Below are positions 46,501 through 58,245 of a stretch of 64,000 bases of DNA, piece by piece. Position 1 is the first letter of the stretch. Each line of letters begins with the position of its first letter. The notes under the pieces are model-generated. The model saw nothing but the letters and a program-made list of their open reading frames with translations, was not told the origin of the DNA and did not search any database. The translations under genes were made by a program, and so were the position numbers. Source of the stretch: Brevipalpus yothersi (taxonomy: Eukaryota; Arthropoda; Arachnida; Trombidiformes; Tenuipalpidae); NCBI GenBank assembly GCA_003956705.1, contig QZCP01000836.1, positions 62,001 to 126,000 on the forward strand. Reading direction: 5' to 3'.

Positions 46501-46993
46501 GGGTTGTGAGAATATTTCTTATGAGGTTCGATTTTTTATGTTCATCAGTTTTGCCTCTTCTTCTTCTTCTTCTTCTCGGCTCCTTTTACACTTCTCAGGT
46601 CTTTCCGATAATAGCCTCAGAATCGATGTTTACTCACACATGAAAAGATCAAGAGAGAATATTTGATTGGATTGAGGAAACCACACAATGATATTTATAA
46701 GTATCATCTAAATAGTCATTGGGAATACTATTGAAAATAATTGTCGTCAAAAAAAAGAAGGAATAGGAAGAGAAAGAAAACAAGAAAGAGAGTAAAAGGA
46801 CCTCTTTCTGATCATTTTCTTGGTTACATCCCAAAACTGTGGCGTATGTGAGTGTGTGTGTGTGTCACTGTGCAGTACCATAGGATCACATAGGACTTTC
46901 TACTCGATGAGAGACCAATTTTCCGTGAACGAGAAGATATTATCATTTTCTCACTTTGATGCTTTTAGGATCAGATACATACAAAGAGAAAAG

Positions 46994-47025
<32 letters not shown>

Positions 47026-50000
47026 CATTGGAAAGACTAAAGGCCTAAGGATGGGGATTTGGAGATCTTACAAGTTAAAGCTTCCCTAGCTATTGAACAC
47101 ATAAGAAAAGAAGGAAGATGACAATCAAATCTCATCGCCCTTCACCCAAATTGATGGGGCATAAAATTATCAGCCTCCAGCTTCTGGTCCACAAAGCACA
47201 ACCAATATCAACAATTTGAAGGTAACAAACAACGACAAAAATGAACGGCTACGACAATCTATCGTTAGAGGAGGGCTATACATGTACACACACACAAGCC
47301 GTTGAGAAACGATATTATATCTGTGCCCATGTGAGTATCGGTTTACACACCCAGATTCAGATTGATGGAAAACATGATCATGAGAAGATGCAGTGATTAT
47401 AAGGAAAAAAGGGAGGAAGGCAAGTAAGACAGAAGCAACGTGGTGGTTGGGGGGGGGGGTTGCAGATGAAGAAATAATAGAAGATGAAAGAAAGAATACT
47501 TGAGCCTGCAAGAGAAAATCTATGGAACAGAAACGGTAGGAGAGCAAGAGTACACACAGACAAAGAATAGAATTAGAAGATGGAGAGCATCAATCGAGAG
47601 ACCCAAAGTAGACTTGGGAAGGGAAAAGATGAGGAGAAGAAGAGGAAGATGCAGAAGAAGAATCTTTCTCTTTCTTTGTGATGAGGGTGAAGAATCTTTT
47701 TGCGATAGATCTCATAATCCAATTGGTTAAGCAATTTTCGTTTCTTTCCTTCTCTTTCATCAAGATTTTCAACGGAAAAAAGTGAACATTTGATTCATTC
47801 TTTTTTCTCAGGTCTTTTTGACATTGGCTTTGTGATTCTTCCATCAAATTGAGTCAATAAAAATGTCAAAAACAAGGCAAATTTTCGAGAATCAATCATG
47901 ACAAGGCTTATACTTCACATACAGCTTTCTCTATCTCTTTCTCTCTCAGTTTCTCTAAAATGAAAATCAATATTCATATGCTATTGAAGATTTTTGGTGA
48001 AACTTTTTGGAAGGGGGAGACTTTTCATAACTCCATTCCTCTGTCTAAACTTTATATGAGACAAAGCGAATTTTTTTTCCATCTACAAGATCAATCTGAA
48101 AATGTTCCTCGGACAATCGAGAGAGTGATCAATGTGAAACAATGTTCTCCAACAATGAAGATTCAATCAACCGATCAGAATTGAAGTGAGATTGAGGGGT
48201 AGATAGACACAGGAAAAGGAATCATATGATGATGATCCATACATTGTATTGTTGGAATCATCTTGTTGGGTTAATCTCTCATCTTTTTTCTCTTAATCGC
48301 AGCTCAGTTTCAGCATGAAAATCACCAATGCAAAGTTGCTAATATGATCTCTGTGTGTGTGGGAAAGAGTTGGATTCACTGTGAATGGTATTTCAACTAG
48401 AAAAAGAATAGCATAAAGGATCATAGATATTCGAAACTTCCAAGCTACTTACAAAGTAACGAAGATTCTCAAGTTTCAGTAGAGACAGGGAGAGAGAGAA
48501 CTAGACATGTACATGATATCTTGGATGAGAGAAAGAAGAAAAAATTTTCCTCTAGGAAAAGACATAAGATACCTGAGAGTAATAAGAATTCTTGATGTTC
48601 TTATAATGAATGAATATATTCTGACTGGAATGAAATAAAAATTTCAAGCCCACACACATACACATTAAACGAAAGACAATATGACATAACGTGAGAAGAA
48701 TCTAATCATCTTGTATGACTAACTAAATCTGTATAAATGTTTCTAACGGTAGCAGTAGTGGTAGTGTGCTTCAATTGAAAAATGAAAATAACCAAACATG
48801 ATTGCCTAATGCATGAAAAAAATGGATTCCAGGGGAAATAGGAAAAATTTCAACATTTTTCTAGCGTCTATTTCGTATGAAAAGTTCTAGAGAGATAATC
48901 CTTAGAGGATAGGTTAGATGATGAAACATGAAGAATCGTTTTGTCTGGATAAATATAAAGCATATCACCATGGACAAAGAAAGCAACTTTTAAGTAGGGT
49001 AGAAAAAGGTGAATACTGTGTCAACATGAATATATGACTTCAAAAGTGGAGTTCAGAGAAAATCATCATGATCATGATGAAAACGGTAAAAGATTTTCTA
49101 TTGAAGTGAGATTGTGTGAGTATATATATATGAGATTTTGTTCAAAAGGAAAGAGCATTTCAGACATAAAGTAAAATAAAATGGCGAAATTTTTCGACAT
49201 GCACGAAACTATTTTCTCCAGAATAGAATTGATGACTTGGACACGATACCATAAGATCAAATTTGATGAAATGAGCTTTCATACACTACTTTTCAACTCT
49301 CAGTCTCTCTCTTTCTTTCTTTTTTTCTTCAAGATCTCACAAAAATCGATTCCACAAGTTACCTGAAAAGCTCTACTTTCTCAGACATAAACATACATAG
49401 ATATAGAGAGGAAGAAAAGAAAGGCAAAGGGAAAAAGATACCTCCAAATTGCTTACTGGAGAACTGGTATCATTATTATTATCATGAAAAACTATTACTT
49501 GAATGAATATATCGGTAGAACATCATGATACAGGCTAAGCTTGGATAGGTTCAAAAAGTGTATGAATAAGATGGAGATATCCTCTTTCTATGGTATACTG
49601 GAAGCTGGAAAAATCTCTGGAAGAGGTAGATGGAAAGTCAGTAAAGAGGAAAAAGGAGAAAGAAGAGAATCAGGAAGACATGATGAGAAGTAGGAAAATG
49701 GATCAAGTAAGCTATGAAGATTGACCAAACAACCATATTAACCCATAGGAAAAGAGGAAAAAAATGTAAATTTACACAGGCGAATATGAACAAAAAATTG
49801 GTGGGTTTTATGGGTGTGACAATAGAAAATCACAGCAGTTGTCTATGATTAAAATAAATTATGAACTCAAGATAGACTGGCAAAAGAAAGAGAGAGAAAG
49901 AAAAAGTTATGAGAAAAGATGATGCACACACATTTCTTCCTCTATAGAAATATATATATAACGTTCTATATAAAATGTGAGTCTGGGGGAATAGATAAAC

Positions 50001-51784
50001 ATTAGCGAAGGAAGATAAATGGAATATTGTGAGAAAAATATGGGGATTTTCAATGATTTTGAAGTGCAAAAAAACTAAATAAAAATCAGAATTCGGTAGG
50101 CGTTCTTAGGTTCACTGAGTATTCAAGCGAGAACATTTTCTCTCTCTCTCTTCCACTTTTTTCCATGGAAGCTACATGAAACAATCCAGAGGAAGTTATG
50201 CACAGATCGTAAAAGTCAATTTGATCAATGGATTGCATGAATCCAATAAAATGGAATAGAAATGGAAATGGAATTCTATTCGAAAAGATCAATGGAAAAA
50301 AGTTGTCCTCTTCCATGGTCAATCGATTTCATAAGTGTCTTCTTTCCTCTTCTTTCCCTGTCTCTGTGTCTCTGTCTCTCTGTCTCTTCCTTTTCTCACT
50401 TACATCCGACTGGATGGAGAATGTACTTGAAAGTTTCATCAATGAACCTTAGATCAATCTGGCAGATTGAGTCAGGAAGAGGCCGATAGAGAGAGAGAAT
50501 GAGAGAGGAAGAAAGACTATTAGAGTCGATTTCGATGAGAGGCACGTTAGAAATTCGATTTCATCGAATAGCCAACAAGTTCCATTGAAACAAATATATA
50601 CCCCGATAGCATATCACAAAGTGTGTGTGTGTGTATGTGAAAAGAAAGGAGGAATAAAAGAGAGTGATTCAGCTGATCAAAAGTTTCAAAATAACTGGAA
50701 AAATAACACCATATAAAGGTGGTGAAGAAAGGAAAAAGAGAGTAAGAAATGAAAAGAAAAGATTACTATTGGTCAGAATAAGTTTGCGTCAAATCGAGAC
50801 ACAAAAGTGAGGAACCATGTGAGAGTGTTTGGTGTATAAGGTTGAGAAAAGTAGAGGATAGACTGTCTCACTGCCAATTTGAGAGAGAGAGACAGAGAGA
50901 GAAAAGATTGGAAAATTGCTATGGACATCATTCTTAGTCTCATCTTCTCTTGCTCAACCTTCTTCTTATCGCGCCTCAAGCTCTCAAATACAGCATCCCT
51001 AGTTGAAGAATAGATGTCGAAAAAGAAGAAGAAGAAGAAGAAGAAAAAGAAGAAGAGAAGGAAGACGATAGTAAGCTAACAGTGGCACAACCTAATTGAG
51101 TCGATCCACTGTCGAATAAGAACTCCAACTAATACGTTTTCGCCTGACTCCCCTTTCCACCCACTCAAGGCTCGATCTTTTTCCATGCCTATCATGCTTC
51201 TGCCTTCCATGTTCATGTACCAGTTCAATTGAACTTCTGTTCTTCTGCATTCGGTTTTGCTCTCTCTTCTTCTTCTCTCTCTCTCTCACATGTACCATCA
51301 GTCATGTCATTGATCGATACGATCGATTCAAGAGGCTATCATGAGAATTTGGATGCAATTTTTTTCTCTCTTCCTCTTTAATCTTCAACAGCTTATTTTC
51401 AATTCATCTATCCATATACCTACACACACACATACATTTACTTATACATATGAGTTTCATGGGAGAGACAAATTTTCTCCTTCTGTCCATTTTGATCATC
51501 TTTTACTCGAAATATTATGAATGATAGCCTTCCCTATTCTATCCAACAATATATCATATGAATAAGAGGTGCTCATTGATTATCATCATCATCATTTATC
51601 ATCATTTAAAGAAAAATTATAAAGATAATAATACGGCGCCGCAGTGAGGTCCACTAACGAAATTGCAACGGTAACTTCACTGCGGCAGGATTCGGTGAAC
51701 AGAGAGAAAAAAGACAGAGGTATAGAGAGAAAGAAAGGGAAAGAGAGACAGAGAGACAGAGAGGGGAAAAGAGAGAGAGAAATT

Positions 51785-51829
<45 letters not shown>

Positions 51830-54800
51830 CCGAGAAAGAGAGAAAGAGAAGGAAAGAGAGAGAGAGAGACAGAGAGACCGAGAAAGAGAGAAACAAAGAA
51901 ATAGAGACAGAGGAAGAGAAAGAAATGGTTCCAAATTTTTGTCGAGTTTTGCCTATCTAGGTTTGGGCCGGTATAACCGGCCTTTTCCACTAGTTACTAT
52001 TATTATTATTAGGATAGAAAGAAGGAGAAGAATAATAGAGCAGAACAGAAGCGAGATAAAAATGGAATTTCCATCACATGAACAAGATATCAATTGTGTG
52101 AGAGTATAGAGAGTGAAAAGTAATGAAAAGATAGAAGAAAGACGACAAGCTCATGTGATTTGAATCTTTAGTCAAGATGTTGTTGAATGTTAGACATGGC
52201 ACTTAATTCTGTTAACAAGAAAACATACAGAAATAAATTGGAGGTTCTTTCGAATGCAAGGTGTATACTTGTCTCTGCATATATTCTAACAAGGTGATGA
52301 GAAGAGATACTCATTGGACATCATGAGAAAAATAGAGAAAGAGATGGAGAGAGAACACATCAGTTGCCTTGTCACAATTAATGGCCAAAGGAAATGTTTC
52401 CCGAAAAATTCTACGATTTTGCTCTTACTTCTTCGATTTTTCTTATATACATGTATATACTCAATCTTTACTTTCTCTCTCACTTTTTTTCTCTGATTTC
52501 ATTTACTCCTCAATTCGATAGAAGTAGTTGGTTTTGACATAGTATAGTGAAGACTTGGAACCAGAACCTTATCATTTTCATTATACTAATGGATTCTCAG
52601 CCAAGATAAGGCTTCAATTCAATTCTGAGTAGAAAGAAAAAGAAAGCTGAAAAAGCAATTTGTTCATATGCTATCAACGAGAAAGAGAGAGAGAGAGAAA
52701 AATTTTTTCTCTCAATGAGATTTGAATAATTCTTCCAAGCTATTCTTTCTCATTTTCCCATAAAAATTTTTTCTTTACAGTTCAACGATTCCACACATTC
52801 AAACATACATGTAATGGTATGTGAATGCAACACTTAGCACATGGCACACACTATATTGGTAATACGATTGACGTGCCCAGTAGATGAGGCAAAAAGAGTA
52901 CACAAAAAGAAGAATAAAATTATCACTTTTACCAAAGGATCTCATAAACACTTCTTGGAACAGTGAGTAAGGATGGAGAAAAAAAATATGATAAAAAAGA
53001 TTAAATGCTCACCATAAAGTTCTGATGTGGAAACGTTAAGCACCAAAGATTTTTGAATAAGATCAACAATGACTAAACCATTTTCACTTCCGTACGCAAC
53101 TAAGGATGAAGATGAGTTCACAGCAAGAGATGTGATTTTAAATGGGGCAGTATTCTCATCAATCCATGGGCTAAGGCACACCAGATCAGGCTGAAAGCCA
53201 GGCAAGCGTTTGTGTTGACCAGTTCGCACTGTTAATGGATATAATTGATTAGATGTTGATCCTAACACCTCATCATTGGAGCCCTGTTGACGCAATAGTC
53301 CACCAATTCCTTGTAATGTTTCACTTTCAGGTCCAGCATCTTGACGATTATCCGGCTCATAGTTCATTAATACTTCGATAACGGTTATTTCGGAATGTGA
53401 TTCCGATTTGTTAAATCGAAAAACAATCATATGTGAACTAGCTCCAGCGATACACAGTAAACGACTATCGGGACAAAAGGCTATTTGTTCGATGGCAAAC
53501 GGATCTTCACTAGGATGATTGGGCTTGGAAAATAATTTAGATGTTTTCAATTTGTACAAAATGTGCAGATTAACTGATGATGCATCCCAAAATTTTAATG
53601 AACCATCTGCATGTCCAGTGATAATTATTTCAGGATAACACGGTGGTGCGGTACCCCATTCACCACCATTGATTGGCCACTCTTTTTCAGATATTCCAGG
53701 TCTCTTCGCATTTGTTTTAAAACCAACCGAATAGAAGGCTGGTATCAAATCTGATGGACAATCCGCATAATAAGTACAGTATGTGATTGGCGATTCATGG
53801 AGATCCATTGTGTATGGATTACGAAAACACGGATAGCCAACACTGGTAAGATCAACAACAACTAGATCATTCATTAATAACACTAGAATTGCATAGGGAT
53901 CACTGGGTTCTGCTGGACATATATTATTTGATAATGTTATAAAATCTACAATATTGTGCTCCATTTCGAGTACAGTGGTTGTTTTACCATGGATCACAGT
54001 TAAACTTTGTGTTCCATTGGTTAACACTGGTTCTGAGGATTTTGATGATGCTGCCACGGTTGCTGTTGCTGATGGTGTGGCGGAGGAAGATGATGTGGGT
54101 GGATCATTTCGATTGCCACCCTCAACAGTGGCCACCGATTGACCAGTCGCTATTTTGGCACCAATAACTCCACCAGTACCAACTCCACAGCCACCACTAC
54201 TATCACTAGAAGTTGACCGTTGAATTGGTGTACTTGTATCAACGTTAACACTTTTTGGAGGCGCTTCACCATATGGCAATCCACCGGAAAATATTATATA
54301 ACTATCGGCATCACGAACTGTGCGCCATTCTACTTTGTATATTGGTCTACAAGGCTCTGGTTTGAGATCACTGGACACCGACTTTGCATGAGGTAATGTC
54401 ATTGATACTGGCCGATTAGATTTAACATTCCATGTGGTTATACTGCCATCGGTGTGGCTACACAAAAATTGTCTTCCTTCATGATGCCATGAAATGGATC
54501 TCAAAGGCTCAGTATGATTGATACGAGTATCTGGTGCTTTATTTCGAAGGTCCCACAACACTATGGTCCCACATTCGTAACCTATTAGCAGTTTACTTGG
54601 ATCAATGGGACAATCAGAAAGATGGATGATGGAGCCAGGATGAGTTTTTCGTGATAATTCAATGGTTTTGTTCCAATTGATTACATAACCAGACAGTTGG
54701 AAACTGTCCATATTAACGATGTGAACATTACCACGCTCGGTTCCAACATACAACCATTTACTTTGGTATGGAAGATGGGCATATGTTGTTCGTTCTCGCT

Positions 54801-55391
54801 GAAATTTAAGACTATGAACAACACTGGGCTGCTTATTTTTCAATGTCCATAAATGAACACTGTCATCTGCACAAATGCTGATTAAACTTCCTTCATTAAC
54901 CACAAATATCAATTGGAGAACAGCATATTTTCCAACATGCTGTATATTAATATCTACTCCTGGACGACCGACAATACGTATACAACCGTTTCGTGTTCCA
55001 ATTGCAATTAGTCTCTGGATCGGATCGAAGGCTACACATGTAGGATTGAAAGGGAATCCATGGCGTACGATCTAGAAATGGAATCAAATAAATAAAGAGA
55101 GAGAGAGAGAGAGAGAGATGGAAGAGAAAAGATGAAATGATGTAAAAGAATAAATCTATGGAAGAAGATGGATAGAGGCAGATAGAGGCAGATAGAGGGA
55201 AGGGGGTTAAATTTGTGATAGGGTGAAGAGAGAATAATCAAAGTTGACAACGCAAATTGCAGATTGGAAATGAAAGTCAAGCAAAGCGCTGAGTAGATTG
55301 GGTTTTCAAATAAATCATGGATTCATCAATGGTCTTGTTTGCTTGCCTAGTCGAGCTTGATCAATCTACACACACATACACACAATCAGTT

Positions 55392-55441
<50 letters not shown>

Positions 55442-57401
55442 TTATCCTTTCTTTTTCTCTTTCTATTTCTAATTTCTTTCTATGCTTCTTCTTCTTCTTC
55501 TTCTGCTTGTTTCACTCATTCTCAGAATTTCTGCGTGTTTGTGTTGATTCAATTTTTCGATACTATCATCAATCTTATTCTTTTTGGTGAGCTCTTTTCT
55601 TGATACAATTGTGTGTATGTTTTTCCCTCGCTGATATATCCCTGGACATGATTGGTGGTAGCTGTTCAGATAAGTTCCATTAACACTAGGCTTTTCCATC
55701 ATCATTCAGTAAAAGACCAACAAGCCTTTCGATAAATAACTACTATATGTATTCATAAAAATCAATGGCAATATTTGCGAAAGGGAAGAGAAAGAGAGAG
55801 AAAGAAAAGAAAAGCAAAAATAATCATCTGTAAATTAAAAAATATAACCCATATCATAATCATCATCATTCAAGTGAACATTATTCTGTCCAAATAAACG
55901 AAGACGATACAAGAAGAAGAACTATACTGTTCAATGATCATGTGTTGGGATATATTTTCAGTTATGGAAGCTAAGGGTTGAACGTGGAAGCTTTTATCTA
56001 GAATATTTTACTGGAAATCAAGTCTAAGTATCAGTTTATTACGACATCCATCATCATTATTGTCTATGGCAGTTTTCATATAATGTTTCATTGAGGTCCT
56101 CTCTCTCTCTCCCTTTCTCTTGGTGTGTGTATGTTTACGTATAATAGCTGTATAATATTACTGGGCGATGATTCTTGACCATTTTTTCCTCCCTCACTAG
56201 AATATTAGAGTATACATCTCATATCGATCCCATGAGTTTTGTTAAGGCCAATATAAGGTTAGTTTATCGGTCAAAAGTCTTGTGTGTGTGAAATGATTTG
56301 GTTGCGTGTAGATTCTTATATACAATTTGAGAGATATACTCTAATCGAATCAAACCACTTGAAGCCATCCTGACGATTACGAACAGAAGCTGATTGCCTT
56401 TCACGGGCAAACAACTTCAATCTTTTTCTTCTTCCTATGTCTATCTACCTCTGTTTCTCTCTCTCTCTCTTTCCATGGATCCACACAACTACTCACGCAA
56501 CCAACACTGATCCCATGGTAATATCGGATGAAATCACATGATAGAAGGTCGTATAAAGTGGTAGCTCCTAAACAGACAAAGTTTCTAATAGTGTGAGTGA
56601 GTGAAGACTATGGCCACCTCAACCAGTATGAATGATATATATTTTTCGAAATAATCATAATGATTATCATTATTTGATTCAAAAATTTTCTGCCATTAAC
56701 AAGGGAAAAAACTGTACACCCACACACAGGTATGGCAATCTTTGAGATGATCAAATTGTACACATAATGCTTGGTGCATATTTTTTTCTTCTTCACATTC
56801 TCTGAATTGATAATCTGGTTGACAATAAAAATTTTTCATCAGATTTGCTGATGATGCTGACGAATTCAGAAGTTCAAGAGAAATGAAAATATTGTATGTG
56901 TGTGTGAGAAAGAGAATAAGGTAGATGTAGAGAGAGAGGTAGAAAAGATGGAAAGTAAGCTGGTGGAAAAAGCAATCATAATGTTGACTCCATGACAGGA
57001 AAGGAAAATTGAATCGAATTCATCCAAGTGGACGTGAGAGAATGAAATGAAATAGCAAAAGAGGAATATATAGTGGAGTGAAAATGTCCAAAGCACACAT
57101 ACATAGACATAGGCACATACATAGGCATGGGTTAGAAAAAGATTAAGCAAACAAGTTTGGTGATCCAAATGAAATTGGATGGACATCGTCAGCAGCATCA
57201 ACATATCTATCGTAACCAGTTGAAAAGGGGATCTTTACTCTCAACGATATATACGTGTGTGTGTGTGTATGTATAATACAAAGAATAAAAGACCAAAGAT
57301 GTGGTCATGATATGAATTGACTCTCTGTATGTGAGTGTATGTGAAAGAGAACTGTGAATACGAAATACGATTGAAAATAGGCTCACACACACATACAATA
57401 G

Positions 57402-57432
<31 letters not shown>

Positions 57433-58245
57433 GATGATGACGATAATGATTGTGTTTGTCCAAGGAATAGAGATCATGAAGATGATAGGCGCTCAATTAA
57501 GTAGGAAAGATGGAGAATTGTGTTCTAGAACGGGTGTTAATGTTGACGGAAAGGGGACAAGATGGAGAACTAGAGAGATAGATAGATAGATGGATAGAGA
57601 GAGATAGAAAGAGAGAGAAAAATTTTGGCAATTTTGTTGTTGGACTATCAAATGGGTTTGGTTGTATTTTTGCCTGCATGATGTTGAACGATAATGTCAC
57701 TAGGAGAAAATAAAAATGAACAAGAACAGGCAATTTGTGAGCTAATTTATTGCCACATAAAGATGATCAACATGGAAATTGTTTGTGGCTATCTTGAGTT
57801 TCGAACCAACAAGAAGGAGAAGAGGATGAGAAATGAGATGAAGAGAGGAAAAAAATTCTTATCTAAACTATCCATTTTCACATGAAAACTCTTGCCTTTT
57901 AGATGCTTCTTTTTATATTGACTTTCATTGAATAACAGAAAAGTATCATTATTACAGGGTGTAAGTGGATAGGAAGAAAAGTTAATGAATCAAGAATAAC
58001 TGTATATATTCATGTGTGGATATTAGGGATAGTTTATGTGTGTGTATACATACCTCACTGAAATAGAAATGTTCACTCTTAAGATTATCCTCAAAATCAA
58101 CTAATGGTGAATCCGATTTGCCACCACCTCGACCATCTTCACGAGAAGAATGATGAATAGATCCCGATTGTGAGCCAAGTGATGAGGATGAATATCTCCA
58201 ATTATCCAGCATTCCTCGAAGAAATCCTTTCTTATTTTTATCCAT
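30270..58245 (-). CDS. STXBP5: Tomosyn (syntaxin-binding protein 5)
   Basis: Tomosyn binds syntaxin and SNAP25 through a C-terminal R-SNARE motif and inhibits SNARE-driven vesicle fusion; it belongs to the Lgl family. Minus-strand exons: 58054..58245, 53013..55071, 43206..43331, 41904..42020, 38686..38814, 37454..37831, 31476..31590, 30975..31195, 30618..30745, 30270..30407; 3603 nt, 1200 residues (human 1151), all junctions in phase. Exon 1 has SEHFYFSE, exon 2 most of the N-terminal WD40 propellers (SKWLYVGTERGNVHIVN, EIIITGHADGSLKFWDAS), exons 3-4 the Ser-rich hypervariable linker (SRSRSSSIS), exons 5-8 the second propeller (CLWVGTNLGS, YRLKGSIL, FFKGLFSGG). Exons 9-10 carry the R-SNARE with zero-layer Arg in GLTERGEHLEKLEDKT and the terminal KYKDKKWYQF. 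A Ser/Thr/Gly-rich insert of about 80 residues sits near 335-420. Introns reach 9.7 kb. Confidence 0.96.
31591..37453 (-). other. Tomosyn intron 6 (5.9 kb)
   Basis: Between exons 7 and 6. The + strand is strongly purine-rich (GAGAAAGA-type), hence pyrimidine-rich in the tomosyn transcript. No nested gene recognised; ORFs are low-complexity readings. Confidence 0.8.
38815..41903 (-). other. Tomosyn intron 4 (3.1 kb)
   Basis: Purine-rich on the + strand with many short (GA)n runs, for example near 39649-39667 and 40510-40529. No nested gene recognised. Confidence 0.8.
51638..51686. other. Stem-loop in tomosyn intron 2
   Basis: GCCGCAGTGAGGT at 51638-51650 pairs with ACTTCACTGCGGC at 51674-51686: 13 positions, one G-U on the + strand, with a 23-nt loop. 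It is GC-rich against an AT-rich background. The stem is shorter than a usual microRNA precursor, and function is unknown. Confidence 0.7.
51697..51925. repeat. Complex (GA)n / GAGACCGAGAAA purine tract
   Basis: About 230 bp of almost pure purine on the + strand with a perfect GA core near 51788-51821 and two copies of GAGACCGAGAAAGAGAGAAA (near 51826 and 51874). Confidence 0.85.
51966..51982. other. Short perfect palindrome/hairpin
   Basis: GGCCGGT, three-base loop ATA, ACCGGCC. It lies about 280 bp from the preceding stem-loop, on the other side of the GA tract, and is unusually GC-rich for the intron. Confidence 0.75.
55072..58053 (-). other. Tomosyn intron 1 (3.0 kb)
   Basis: Between exon 2 and exon 1. 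It contains a (CTTT)n tract and GAA repeats (57404-57430). No nested gene recognised. Confidence 0.8.
55404..55442. repeat. (TTTC)n microsatellite
   Basis: About nine TTTC units in tomosyn intron 1. Confidence 0.9.

Larger units (their letters stand above)
43332..53012 (-). other. Tomosyn intron 2 (9.7 kb)
   Basis: Largest intron in the window, separating the N-terminal propeller exon from the hypervariable-linker exons. It contains purine-rich + strand DNA, TA repeats near 45088-45109, a G-run near 47449, GAA-rich stretches near 51023-51058, the GA-rich tract at 51697-51925 and two hairpins described below. I recognised no additional cassette exon and no nested gene. Confidence 0.75.
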
